From assembly GCA_003666485.1 (NCBI GenBank), contig CP032931.1, forward strand, positions 2,666,001 through 2,730,000: DNA of 64,000 nt, written 5' to 3'. The translations under genes were made by a program, and so were the position numbers. The DNA comes from Levilactobacillus brevis. GTDB taxonomy: Bacteria > Bacillota > Bacilli > Lactobacillales > Lactobacillaceae. The notes under the pieces are model-generated. The model was given only the letters and a program-made list of their open reading frames with translations, did no database searches and was not told the DNA's origin. Positions 8,776 to 18,123 of this stretch are shown here, piece by piece (the stretch's first letter is position 1; the number at the start of each line of letters is the position of its first letter).

Positions 8776-8793
8776 AACGGGACTAGGCCCGTT
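8776..8793 (-). promoter_or_regulatory. Leader hairpin upstream of kimA
   Basis: AACGGG-CCTAGT-CCCGTT followed on the minus strand by TTTTCATT, about 20 bases before the ribosome binding site. It resembles a weak intrinsic terminator and may act as an attenuator. Confidence 0.35.
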
Positions 8794-9137
8794 AAATAAT
8801 AGCTTGTTTCTGTCAAAGCTCAACGTGCAGCAAGTCTACTACAACTAGCTCCACATTACCACAATTCCAGCAGTTAGCAACCGTAGAATTGCTTAGCGAA
8901 CTTATCCATTATCCGGCAAAGTCTGACAGAAATAAAGACTTTCTTTTTGCTAAATTTTGTTGCTACCCTCTTGCGTGGGTTCTAAGCCAGTCTTTGGCAG
9001 TTACATAGCCGATACTGGCCGCCTCGCCGTCGAAGTCTGGTTCTCCCTGTTTCAGCGACAATGCCTGATTCTAACGCTAAGTCACCACACTTTCAAGCTA
9101 AAGTGGAACTTTTACTGTCAATTAAAGAGGCTGAATA

Positions 9138-9329
9138 ACGAAAATCGGCTAGAAGCGAGGTTGAAGACCGACTTTTGGCTTCGACCGGTCCTTCCCACAG
9201 CGTCACGGTCCAAATTTGGCGAACGGTAAGGCGACCAGCACCAATCACATGACATTCAAAGACTAATTTTGTCCCTGTAAACCCTAGTGTCACCATAAAT
9301 CCGACTGCATTCCAACTTGCAATCTTTAG
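9138..9329 (-). repeat. Structured intergenic repeat, copy C (truncated)
   Basis: Only the 5' half of the element is kept: the terminal repeat CTTGCAATCTTTAG (9316-9329, one change from the 14-bp TIR), the segment TGGTGACACTAGGGTTTAC shared with copies B and D, one arm of the closing helix (CCAAATTTGGCGAAC, 9211-9225) and the GGTTGAAG/CTTCGACC hairpin (9161-9188). The partner arm of the closing helix and all of domain II are missing. The rest of the 8743-9137 gap shows nothing I can name. Confidence 0.8.
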
Positions 9330-9338
9330 CCGATAATC

Positions 9339-9374
9339 AAAAAAAGAAGCCTGAACCCGAAAGTCCAGACTTCT
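9339..9374 (-). terminator. groESL terminator
   Basis: GAAGTCTGGACTTTCGGG.. hairpin with partner TTCAGGCTTC and seven T on the minus strand, 28 bases after the groEL stop. Confidence 0.85.
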
Positions 9375-9401
9375 CGTCAATCATTTTTAATTGGATGCAG
9401 C

Positions 9402-11030
<1,629 letters not shown>

Positions 11031-11087
11031 CTACATTCACCTCATACTAAATTTTTTAAATAGTCTCTCGTATCAGTGGGAAAGCAA

Positions 11088-11372
11088 TTAGTCAACGACA
11101 GCGACTAAATCCTTTTCGTGTAAAACAAGGTAAGTCTTGCCGTCATACTTAACTTCTGTACCGGCGTACTTGTCGAACAATACCTTGTCGCCAACCTTAA
11201 CAGCTGGGGCTACCTTATCGCCATTGTCTAACACACGGCCATCACTCACAGCAACAACATTGGCCGTTGAAGGCTTTTCCTGCGCATTACTTGCTAAAAC
11301 AATGCCGCCAACCGTAGTTTCTTCTTCTTGTGGTTGATCCAAAATGACGCGGTCTCCTAATGGTTTTAACAC
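11088..11372 (-). CDS. groES: 10-kDa co-chaperonin GroES
   Basis: A 94-residue GroES starting at GTG ([11 protein letters not shown]), chosen because GGAGGG lies 6 bases upstream and family members begin here; the longer frame runs back through the CIRCE element and promoter. The mobile loop ([18 protein letters not shown]) and the barrel are complete. It caps GroEL. First gene of groESL, with a good sigma-A promoter and a perfect CIRCE operator in its leader. Confidence 0.98.
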   Translation of the reverse strand: MLKPLGDRVILDQPQEEETTVGGIVLASNAQEKPSTANVVAVSDGRVLDNGDKVAPAVKVGDKVLFDKYAGTEVKYDGKTYLVLHEKDLVAVVD

Positions 11373-11407
11373 TTGAATCCCTCCAATAAACTTACTTTTT
11401 AGCACTG

Positions 11408-11434
11408 TTAGCACTTGACTAACATAAGTGCTAA
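11408..11434. promoter_or_regulatory. CIRCE operator (HrcA binding site)
   Basis: TTAGCACTT-N9-AAGTGCTAA, a perfect 9-bp inverted repeat matching CIRCE, placed just downstream of the promoter. HrcA is known to repress groESL from this site. A half copy (TTAGCACTG, 11399-11407) adjoins it and another half (GAGTGCTAA, 11498-11506) lies upstream of the promoter. Confidence 0.95.
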
Positions 11435-11445
11435 TCACAATATCT

Positions 11446-11474
11446 AATATATGGTTTTTCGCGCTAAAAATCAA
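11446..11474 (-). promoter_or_regulatory. groESL promoter
   Basis: On the minus strand -35 TTGATT (11469-11474), 17-base spacer, -10 TATATT (11446-11451), immediately upstream of the CIRCE site. Confidence 0.8.
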
Positions 11475-11569
11475 GGAATTTGGCAAACAATTTGCCGAGT
11501 GCTAACGGCCCAGTTCGCCTAGCCCTTGTGGCTCTAAGCGAAATCCTTCATTGTATGATTTTTCTAATA

Positions 11570-12088
11570 ACGTTGGCGAAACCAGAATGCCTCCGTCAGC
11601 CAGCAATTCCGCCTGCTCTGGGGAACACCTCCAGCCTGAGAAACGGTCTTCCGGTTCGCTTGAAAGCCTGGCAAAGTTCACCAGTCTCTCAAGTCGTCCC
11701 ACCCAGTAACCTGGTAAGAAACACCAGCTAACTGGGTCGACACAGCTGGCTCCATTGCTGGCTGACTCCGGCGGGTTAGGGCTTGTCAACGACTCCGATA
11801 TCAATTAGAGACGACTATGGGCTTTCGTTACTAAGGGTTAACACCATTAGTAGTTAATCATCCGTGTCGCCGAGAGTCCACCAAATATGGGTTCAGCCGT
11901 GGGAGTTACCTAAACGGCATGACTTTTCATGCCGCTTAGGTAACTGGCGTCTTTGAGACGCGGTCTTTCGGCTCAAAGGCGAGGTGTCGAGACCGACCTT
12001 TGGCTCGACCCGTCCGCCCACCGCGTTCCGACCCATATTTGGTGGACGGTAGGCGGCCAGCCCGGACCGTGTGTCTGCAAATAACTAG
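11570..12088 (-). repeat. Structured intergenic repeat, copy E (nearly complete)
   Basis: Domain II (about 11585-11780) then spacer then domain I (11874-12047), ending in CTGCAAATAACTAG (12075-12088). Closing helix GTCCACCAAATATGGGT pairs with ACCCATATTTGGTGGAC; the CACC/GGTG part is a compensated change relative to other copies. Inner hairpins GTTACCTAA..TTAGGTAAC, CGTCTTTGAG/CTCAAAGGCG and GTCGAG/CTCGAC. Domain II hairpins CCCAGTAACCTGG/CCAGCTAACTGGG and CAGCCAGCAA/ATTGCTGGCTG. Confidence 0.85.
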
Positions 12089-12106
12089 TTTTATCTTGTT
12101 ATTTTT

Positions 12107-12169
12107 GGAAGTTTGTCAAATGGTGTTGAAGGATAGTTTCTATCCTTCAACACCATTTGACAAACTTCC
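12107..12169. repeat. 63-bp perfect palindrome, left copy
   Basis: Two 30-base arms (starting GGAAGTTTGTCAAATGGTG and ending GGATAG) around a TTT centre. The same palindrome, with AAA at the centre (the reverse complement), is at 13804-13866. The arm looks like an insertion sequence terminal repeat placed head to head. It cuts a short-chain dehydrogenase-like gene at 12170. Confidence 0.9.
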
Positions 12170-12211
12170 GGCAATGGAACCAGATGCACCAAGAATTAAA
12201 ACTTTTTTCAT
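12170..12211 (-). pseudogene. NAD(P)-binding oxidoreductase, 5' fragment only
   Basis: On the minus strand an ATG at 12211 follows AGGAGGATAT and encodes MKKVLILGASGSIA, the start of a Rossmann-fold NAD(P)-binding (NmrA/SDR-like) protein with its GxxGxxx loop. After 14 codons the 63-bp palindrome begins and the rest is absent. The ribosome binding site overlaps the stop of the DMT exporter gene, so the two were an operon before the break. Confidence 0.75.
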
Positions 12212-12224
12212 GTGATATATCCTC

Positions 12225-13175
12225 CTAGAATGTAACGACTTTAACGGTTAAGACACCAACGAACATAATAACTAAACCGATTATTTTGGAACGCGTAATA
12301 CGATTTACTTGAGAGCCAAACAACCCAAAATTTTCAACTAAAGCACTGAATACTAATTGGCCAAATAGGGCGAGAACTACGACCTGTCCCGTTCCAATCA
12401 GTGGTACCAGCCAGGAGCTGCACAGGATGTATAGGGCCCCAATTACCCCGCCAATCCAGACCCACCAGTACCGGCGACCTTGGGCAAATGCCCGCCGAAG
12501 ACTGGTCAGGTGGGAGTGGGTGAATAGGTTAACTAAGATGAGGCAGAGCACACCAATGCTGAATGAGATAAAAGCAGCGTGAATTGGTGAATGTAGCGTT
12601 GTCCCTAGGTAGCCGTTGATGGCCGTCTGCATGGCCATGAGCATTCCGGCAAGTACTGCAAATATCTGATAGAGAAGTTGGGACCCACGGTGGGCGCGTT
12701 GCTCGGTGGCTTTTAATAAGGGGTCGCGGGGGTCGAATAGACCCAGTGAGAGAATGACACCCCCAATGATGAGTAGCAATCCAGTTACTTTGGCGAGAGT
12801 TAAGGGATTTGTAGGTGACTGGAAGAGACCAAATTGATCGATCAGAGTGCTCATCATGATCTGCCCCATGATGGGCAACACGGTTGTTTGGAGACTCCCA
12901 ATTTTTTGAAAGAGCACCACGTTACCAGTTAGGAAAATAGCACCAAACAGGCCGCCCAGCCAGAGCCAACCGGGATGCTGGGTGATAAAACTACTGCTGA
13001 TGACGAGTGGCTGGTGGGTGGTCCAACTGAGCAGTAAGAGAAACAGCCAAGCTATTAAAAATGAAACGCCAGATGAGAGGTACGGGGAACCGACAAAGCC
13101 ACGCAGCTTGGCGTTGACCGCCGTTTGTATCGCTAGACCGACGCCCATAGCAACTGGAAACATTAAGAGTAACAC
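12225..13175 (-). CDS. DMT-superfamily (DUF606/YdcZ-type) membrane exporter
   Basis: A 316-residue membrane protein made of two tandem five-helix DUF606 repeats (about residues 1-150 and 170-316), each with the family pattern MAxQTAxNxxLG (VGLAIQTAVNAKLRG and MLMAMQTAINGYLGT). The family belongs to the drug/metabolite transporter superfamily; substrates are unknown. The start GTG at 13175 is preferred because AAAGGAAG precedes it and the longer frame runs into the IS200 end. It is carried on the segment bounded by the two palindromes together with the 5' ends of two other genes. Confidence 0.85.
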   Translation of the reverse strand: MLLLMFPVAMGVGLAIQTAVNAKLRGFVGSPYLSSGVSFLIAWLFLLLLSWTTHQPLVISSSFITQHPGWLWLGGLFGAIFLTGNVVLFQKIGSLQTTVLPIMGQIMMSTLIDQFGLFQSPTNPLTLAKVTGLLLIIGGVILSLGLFDPRDPLLKATEQRAHRGSQLLYQIFAVLAGMLMAMQTAINGYLGTTLHSPIHAAFISFSIGVLCLILVNLFTHSHLTSLRRAFAQGRRYWWVWIGGVIGALYILCSSWLVPLIGTGQVVVLALFGQLVFSALVENFGLFGSQVNRITRSKIIGLVIMFVGVLTVKVVTF

Positions 13176-13199
13176 GCAATCACTTCCTTTAATATAAAA

Positions 13200-13745
13200 T
13201 AGGCAGAATTCCCTTGCTTTCAAGCAAGGGATGAATGCCACTATGCCTTTCGTTGATTAGCAATGTATTTTTCCACGGTCGTCTTGCTCATGTCACCCAG
13301 GGTGCTCATAAAGTAATTAGGGGACCAAAGATGTCCACCCCAGAATTTTTGAGCTTTTATTTCTGGATGTAGTTCGAAAAATAAGCGAGCCGAACCGCCC
13401 TTAAAGGCTTTGACAATATTAGTTGGTGCATACTTGGGCTTAAAGCTTAGTAGTAAGTGGATATGGTCAGGCATTACTTCTATTTTCTCAATGGTCACCT
13501 CGTTCAGTCGAGCTATCTTCATTAGAATATCGGTCATCTCAGCGACTAGCTTTGGTGTTGTAAATGCTTCATGCCGGTATTTAGTGACCCAGACTAAGTG
13601 AAAATGAAAGTTGTAAACATAACCTCGTTCGTGAATTACTCCTCCAACATCTTTGCTCATACGTTGCCTCCATAAATATTATTATAAGGCACTTTACTAT
13701 GGATACAGTATACTCATATGGTACGCTTGTTATCAAGCAAAGGGA
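13200..13745 (-). mobile_element. IS200/IS605-family element (TnpA only)
   Basis: A short element with one transposase gene and the expected subterminal hairpins: CCCTTGCTT..AAGCAAGGG (13211-13230) at the 3' end and GCTTGTTATCAAGC (13725-13738) at the 5' end. No terminal inverted repeats or target duplication are expected in this family. Exact ends are approximate. It sits between the start of the DMT exporter gene and the start of a divergent broken gene. Confidence 0.8.
13241..13660 (-). CDS. tnpA: IS200/IS605-family transposase TnpA
   Basis: A 139-residue Y1 HUH transposase. The HUH motif (PDHIHLLLSF, around residues 73-82) and the catalytic tyrosine in TTVEKYIANQ near the C-terminus are both present, so it may be active. 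It cuts and joins single-stranded DNA at the element ends, recognising the subterminal hairpins. There is no TnpB gene beside it. The start is ATG with GGAGGCAACGT just upstream. Confidence 0.95.
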   Translation of the reverse strand: MSKDVGGVIHERGYVYNFHFHLVWVTKYRHEAFTTPKLVAEMTDILMKIARLNEVTIEKIEVMPDHIHLLLSFKPKYAPTNIVKAFKGGSARLFFELHPEIKAQKFWGGHLWSPNYFMSTLGDMSKTTVEKYIANQRKA

Positions 13746-13756
13746 GGTGGCAGGTT

Positions 13757-13803
13757 ATGACGAAAACGATGGCCCAATTACCTTATCATTATGGTGTTAA
13801 GGT
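13757..13803 (+). pseudogene. 5' fragment of an unrecognised gene
   Basis: A good ribosome binding site (GGGAGGTGGCAGG) precedes ATG at 13757, followed by MTKTMAQLPYHYGVK, then the right palindrome begins at 13804 and the rest of the gene is missing. I cannot identify the family from 15 residues. It was divergent from the DMT exporter gene before the IS200 element entered between them. Confidence 0.5.
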
Positions 13804-13866
13804 GGAAGTTTGTCAAATGGTGTTGAAGGATAGAAACTATCCTTCAACACCATTTGACAAACTTCC
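13804..13866. repeat. 63-bp perfect palindrome, right copy
   Basis: Identical arms to 12107-12169 with AAA instead of TTT at the centre. It cuts the MFS transporter gene on its right and the fragment starting at 13757 on its left. Confidence 0.9.
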
Positions 13867-14241
13867 TAGTAATGGCATTGAAACCCCAACACCCACGGCT
13901 TGAATGAGCCGGCCAATGAGTAACATGGGAAAGCTCACGGCAGACCAACAGAGAATCGTTCCTAAGAGGAAGGTCGACATCGCGCCGATGTACAACCACT
14001 TGGAGCTGATGGTCGTTAATAACCAGGCACTAATGGGAATCATGATCCCGTTGACTAACAAGAAACCAGTCGTCAACCATTGTACGGTGGAGGTCGACAC
14101 GTCAAAGGCCTTCATCAAGGTTGGGTAGGCGGTACTTAAAATGGTTTGGTTCAGAACCGTACAGAAAGTCCCCACCAGCAGTAAAACGACGAGTAGCGTT
14201 CTGCTGTAGGACTTTCCGTTGGTATCAATTGCAGTTCCCAA
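13867..14241 (-). pseudogene. MFS drug transporter (DHA2-like), 5' fragment
   Basis: N-terminal quarter of a 14-helix-type major facilitator: four membrane segments with LNQTILSTAYPTLMKAFDVS and GRLIQAVGVGVSMPLL (motif C region), after which the 63-bp palindrome supplies SLSNGVEG and a stop. The start is taken as TTG at 14241, after AGAGGGAA; a longer frame has no ribosome binding site. It has a perfect sigma-A promoter and is divergent from a MerR regulator that probably controlled it. It can no longer make a transporter. Confidence 0.85.
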
Positions 14242-14281
14242 TGTATATTCCCTCTTTATCCATAAAATTAATGCTGTGACT

Positions 14282-14343
14282 ACTATACGCAGATTTGTCG
14301 TTTGTGTCAACTAGCTTGACAATCTTTTTAGAATATCTATACT
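14282..14343. promoter_or_regulatory. Divergent MFS/merR promoters with central inverted repeat
   Basis: Minus strand: -35 TTGACA (14305-14310), 17 bases, -10 TATAGT (14282-14287). Plus strand: -35 TTGACA (14316-14321), 16 bases, -10 TATACT (14338-14343). GTCAA-N5-TTGAC between them overlaps both -35 boxes and is a candidate MerR operator. Confidence 0.7.
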
Positions 14344-14448
14344 AGTTGGAGAAAAGGAAACATTGATGATAGAAGAACTCATAAATTTCATAACCGCTTT
14401 CATTTATACGATACCGGGATTTCCCGCAATGGAATAGAAAGGTGGGCG

Positions 14449-14898
14449 TTGCTCATTATGGACGAAGATGCATCAAATTTATTAAAAAGAATGCCGATTG
14501 AGAAGCTAATCTTGGGAATCGGGGATGTGGCCGCAGCGACTGGGGTCTCACAGAGTCAGATTCGTTACTGGGAAAGCAAAGGCTACATTCACAGTGAGGC
14601 GTCAACCGACGGCAAGAACCGCAAATTTTCCTATAAGACGGTGCTCAAGGTCCAACAGATCAAGACGTACCTGGATGACGGCTACACCTTGGTGGGCGCG
14701 GCTAAGCAGTCGCAACGGCGGTCCAGTTATTTTGACACACTGCGGTCATTTTTTGAGGGGCGCTTCGTGAACATGGACGTGAGTGCCGAGTCGGCTAGCA
14801 TCGACCTGGGCCACTTTGATCCAGAACCCGGTAAGGACTTGGTCGCGCAAAGATCTGGCGACCAGTGGCAGTTTAAGCTGATTGATACCAAGAATTAG
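14449..14898 (+). CDS. MerR-family transcriptional regulator
   Basis: A 149-residue MerR-type protein: winged helix-turn-helix from about residue 20 (LGIGDVAAATGVSQSQIRYW) through the wing (GYIHSEASTDGKNRKFSYKT), then a short linker and a C-terminal region without the cysteine pattern of metal-sensing MerR proteins. The start is TTG with GAAAGG six bases upstream; ATG at 14458 is an alternative. It is divergent from the broken MFS transporter and shares a palindromic control region. It probably sensed a drug or stress signal; the target is now a fragment, so it may be an orphan. Confidence 0.88.
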   Translation: MLIMDEDASNLLKRMPIEKLILGIGDVAAATGVSQSQIRYWESKGYIHSEASTDGKNRKFSYKTVLKVQQIKTYLDDGYTLVGAAKQSQRRSSYFDTLRSFFEGRFVNMDVSAESASIDLGHFDPEPGKDLVAQRSGDQWQFKLIDTKN

Positions 14899-15188
14899 GG
14901 CCATTTGATTGTTTATCGTTGGTAACAATGGTAATCTGAAGGCACGGGAACATTTCTCGTAGGTGGCAGAAAAAACTTTCGATACCAATCGATCTTCTGG
15001 CTGGATTGGTGGTCAATCATGTTGTTGACGTGTTGTGAAACCAGGCGAATAACCATTAGTAATAGCGCGTTTATCTTGCGCATGGACTACGTTGGCAATA
15101 TGTCAGCGTAAGCGATCGTGAAACTAAAACGACGTGTTTTCTGGAAAATTAATTGTGATTTTTCTCTCGCCGCCTACCGTTCTCGTGA
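14899..15188. other. Gene-free spacer after merR
   Basis: About 290 bases with no convincing frame, repeat copy or RNA. It may be the remains of a lost gene. Confidence 0.4.
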
Positions 15189-15226
15189 GGCCCACTCAAG
15201 TTTAGAAAGTTCTTGGGTGGGTTTTT
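15189..15226 (+). terminator. Intrinsic terminator
   Basis: GGCCCACTCAAG / CTTGGGTGGG stem followed by TTTTTG. It lies 290 bases after merR and insulates the GNAT gene. Confidence 0.8.
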
Positions 15227-15432
15227 GTGTGGGCTGAAAAAGTGAAAACTTCTTGAGAAAATGTCAAAAAACTGTGAAAATGATCCGCGCTAAAATGCCG
15301 GTGTGACGGGTTTTCATGCTGTTACTGAAAAATTGTTAGCAAAAATCGCTTCTCTTTGGTTGTAATCTCTGGCGAACGTGTTAATATTACAAAATCGCTT
15401 TAAACCAAAAACAAGAAGGATGGTGTTAACAC

Positions 15433-15996
15433 ATGCTGTTACGACAAGCTACTATGGCTGACTTACCTCAAATTGAATCGATTATCCGTGATGGCCGAGA
15501 GTTACTCGCGGCCCAAGACATTGATCAATGGCAAGGATCATACCCCAACACGGCTGTCTTAGTCGACGACATTCACCAAGGATGGACCGTCGTGCTCGAG
15601 GAAGACAATGAAATTTTGGGAACCGCCGCATTGATTCCCGGAGAGGACCCAACCTATAAACAGATTGAAGGTCAGTGGCTGACCAAACAAGCCCCATACT
15701 TGGCCATCCATCGGGTAGCTGTGTCGAGCCACCATCACGGCCGCGGTCTGGCGGGCGAATTGTTCCAACGGTTATTCACGCAAATTGATCACGCGGCTTC
15801 GATCGAAAGCATCCGGATCGATACGCATCCCCACAACATGGCGATGCAACACGTCATCAAGAAGAACGGTTTCACAGAAACTGGTCAGATTGATCTGGCG
15901 GCTGCGGGCATGCCGGGCACCAAGGACTTCGCCTACGAACGGTTAACGGTCAACGTTAAGCCGGCTCATGTGACGGCCACGCAAACCATTAAGTAA
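15433..15996 (+). CDS. GNAT-family N-acetyltransferase
   Basis: A 187-residue single-domain acetyltransferase. The acetyl-CoA binding signature is seen as HRVAVSSHHHGRGLAGELF (about residues 97-115) and the later IDTHPHNMAMQHVIKKNGF, a typical strand-helix end. Substrate is unknown. It starts at ATG after AAGAAGGATGG and has a likely promoter (TTGTAA, 16 bases, TAATAT around 15359-15390). It stands alone, with terminators on both sides. Confidence 0.88.
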   Translation: MLLRQATMADLPQIESIIRDGRELLAAQDIDQWQGSYPNTAVLVDDIHQGWTVVLEEDNEILGTAALIPGEDPTYKQIEGQWLTKQAPYLAIHRVAVSSHHHGRGLAGELFQRLFTQIDHAASIESIRIDTHPHNMAMQHVIKKNGFTETGQIDLAAAGMPGTKDFAYERLTVNVKPAHVTATQTIK

Positions 15997-16017
15997 TTAA
16001 AATCTACTATAATATAT

Positions 16018-16059
16018 GGGAATTGGTTTCGCTTTCAAGCGAGCTGATTCCCATTTTTT
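16018..16059 (+). terminator. Terminator of GNAT gene
   Basis: GGGAAT / ATTCCC outer stem, TCGCTT/AAGCGA inner stem, then CATTTTTTG. Confidence 0.85.
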
Positions 16060-16213
16060 GTTGGGTCATTTTGGACGACACGCTGACTCAATCTAGCCAG
16101 CCGTCAGCCAAGTGACTATGCAAACTCACCGTCATCACAACAAATTTTAATGAGGTTTACCGAAAACCGGCTTTTCATTGACCCTAAATTCTGCGATAAT
16201 AGAGGTTAAAGCA

Positions 16214-17125
16214 ATGGGGGCGAGACAATTGGAGAAGAGTCTCTCTGGGGGCCGGTTTCTACTGGTAACTATCTTGAACGTGGTCATCACGATTTTTGAA
16301 TTGTTGGGTGGCCTGTTGTCAGGCAGTCTGTCGTTACTGTCAGATGCCTTCCACAATCTGGGGGATGCATTATCAATTGTTCTGAGCTACGTGGCGCACC
16401 GCATTGGTGGGCGTCGCCAGACCCGGAGCAACACGTATGGCTACCGGCGAGCGGAAATTTTGGCCGCACTGTTAAATGCCGGTGTTTTGATTCTGATTTC
16501 ACTGATTCTGGCGGTCGAGGCCGTACGACGGTTATTGCATCCGGAACCGGTGAAAGGCGACGTGATGTTAGTTGTCGCCGTCGTTAGTTTTTTGGCAAAT
16601 TTGTTTTCAACCGTCCTGTTAAATCACGGGGCCAAGCACAATCTGAATATCCGCGCGACGTATCTGCACTTACTGAGTGACGCACTGGCCTCTGTCGGTG
16701 TGATCATCGGGGCCATCCTGATCACGGTCTGGCAGGTCAGCTGGGTCGACCCGGTCATTACGATCCTGGTCGCGGGCTATATCAGTTATGAATCCTGGCC
16801 CATTATCAAGCAGACCTTTGGCATCTTGATGGAGGCCTCACCGAAGCTGGACTACGAGGCCATTGCGCATGACCTGTGCCAACTGCCTAAGGTCGAGGGC
16901 GTCCATCACATTCACGCCTGGCTGATTGACGAGAACAACATTGCCTTTTCCGTCCATGTGAACATGGACAACCTGCCGTTGAGCGAGATTGAACCGATTT
17001 ACCGGCAGATTGAAACGTTGCTGTGCCACAAGTACGGCATCAATCACGTGACGATTCAGGCGGAATGTCGCCGCGGCAAGGACGAGGATTTATTTTTCAA
17101 GCAAAACGACTGGCGCCACGATTAG
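16214..17125 (+). CDS. Cation diffusion facilitator (divalent metal exporter)
   Basis: A 303-residue CDF transporter with six membrane helices and a C-terminal cytoplasmic metal-binding domain (from about residue 205, HHIHAWLIDENN). The metal-site residues are visible in SDAFHNLGDALS (helix 2) and HLLSDALASVG (helix 5). ATG at 16214 is chosen because AGAGGTT precedes it by six bases. It is followed after 61 bases by an mntR-type gene, which suggests manganese (or zinc) efflux controlled by a metal-sensing DtxR-family regulator. CzcD/ZitB-like and MneP-like roles cannot be separated from sequence alone. Confidence 0.9.
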   Translation: MGARQLEKSLSGGRFLLVTILNVVITIFELLGGLLSGSLSLLSDAFHNLGDALSIVLSYVAHRIGGRRQTRSNTYGYRRAEILAALLNAGVLILISLILAVEAVRRLLHPEPVKGDVMLVVAVVSFLANLFSTVLLNHGAKHNLNIRATYLHLLSDALASVGVIIGAILITVWQVSWVDPVITILVAGYISYESWPIIKQTFGILMEASPKLDYEAIAHDLCQLPKVEGVHHIHAWLIDENNIAFSVHVNMDNLPLSEIEPIYRQIETLLCHKYGINHVTIQAECRRGKDEDLFFKQNDWRHD

Positions 17126-17186
17126 ACTTGCACTACGGCGCGATTCGCGGTATAAATGAGGCACTATCTAGATGAGGTGAACAGTG

Positions 17187-17783
17187 ATGACTCCGATGAA
17201 GGAGGATTATTTAAAAATTATTTTTGAGCTGGGCGGGAAGCAGAAAAAGGTTTCCAATAAGCAGATCGCCATCAGCTTGAACATTGCGGCGGGTTCCGTG
17301 ACCGAAATGGTGAATAAAATGGCGGCGGAAGGATTGGCGGAACACACGCCTTACGCCGGTATTTCGTTGACCAATAAGGGTATTCGCCTGGCCGAGGATC
17401 TGGTCCGCAAGCACCGGATCTGGGAAGATTTCTTGGTGGAGAAGCTCGACTATGATCTGCCAGACGTCCACGATGAAGCTGAGGTCTTGGAACACGTGAC
17501 GAGTGCCAAATTGGTCAACGCCCTGGACGACATGCTGGGCAATCCCACGCACTGTCCTCATGGTGGGGTGATTCCAGACCGTTACGGCCATTATCATGAA
17601 GACTCACATACGGAGCTTGTGTCCGTTAGGGTGCAACGTATTGTATCCACAGCTGGGACAGCGCCTGAGTGTGTAGGTAAGCTCTGCCTGGATGACCAAA
17701 TACTTTTTGCGACCCGAGCCCCGACCATGAAATTCCTCACGAGTACCGAACACCTGAATGTTTGTGTCTGTAATTCCCAGTAA
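17187..17783 (+). pseudogene. mntR: MntR/DtxR-family metal-dependent regulator, C-terminus replaced by IS sequence
   Basis: Residues 1 to about 141 are a normal DtxR-family repressor: helix-turn-helix (SNKQIAISLNIAAGSVTEMV), then the metal-binding and dimerisation domain with RKHRIWEDFL, HDEAEVLEHV and CPHGGVIPD. After GHYHEDSH the frame enters the antisense of an ISL3 transposase and runs 54 nonsense residues to a stop, so the C-terminal SH3/FeoA-like domain of the long-form protein is lost. The short Bacillus MntR works without that domain, so partial function is possible. Start ATG after GATGAGGTGA. Likely controlled the adjacent CDF exporter and manganese uptake. Confidence 0.85.
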
Positions 17784-17810
17784 TTTAAGTGTATTATCCA
17801 GTTGAGACAT
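17604..17810 (-). pseudogene. ISL3-family transposase, N-terminal fragment
   Basis: About 65 residues from the start of an ISL3-family transposase: helical N-terminus then a zinc-finger start [15 protein letters not shown]. The remainder, including the DDE domain, is missing where the frame runs into mntR. ATG follows GGGGTAGGA. Confidence 0.85.
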
Positions 17811-17950
17811 CTATTCCTACCCCGCTTATCTTGAGTTTCGTCGCTTAAAGCATAGCACTAGGGAGGCTTAGATGCCTTTTTTTGTTATCAAAAAGGGCCT
17901 AGTACTTTTGGAATGGAAATACTTTCCAACACCAAAAATTCTAGACCCTT
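17612..17950 (-). mobile_element. ISL3-family insertion sequence remnant
   Basis: One end of an ISL3-type element: transposase 5' fragment plus the end sequence. The end (17893-17950) forms a hairpin, AAGGGCCTAG..CTAGACCCTT with TTTTGG/CCAAAA and TGGAAA/TTTCCA inside. The inner boundary is the junction with mntR near 17612. The other end of the element is absent. Confidence 0.75.
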
Positions 17951-18086
17951 ATTTTTCAGTTCTTCCGTAATCCCCCAATTAATTCAGGCCGTTGTCTATA
18001 ATTGCACAATCACAAGGCTATTTTGTGAAGGGCTTTTTGCCGATAGATTGGCAATTTTTCCGGCGATGGCTTCACAAAGCGTAAAC

Positions 18087-18119
18087 AAAAAGTCGTAATC
18101 CCCCAAAAGATTACGACCC
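18087..18119 (-). terminator. rex terminator
   Basis: GGTCGTAATC / GATTACGACT stem followed by TTTTTG on the minus strand, five bases after the rex stop. Confidence 0.85.
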
Positions 18120-18123
18120 CGTT

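Noticed and set aside
12000-12215. A 71-residue frame spanning the end of repeat E and the left palindrome.
   Set aside because: It crosses three unrelated sequence elements and has no start signal.
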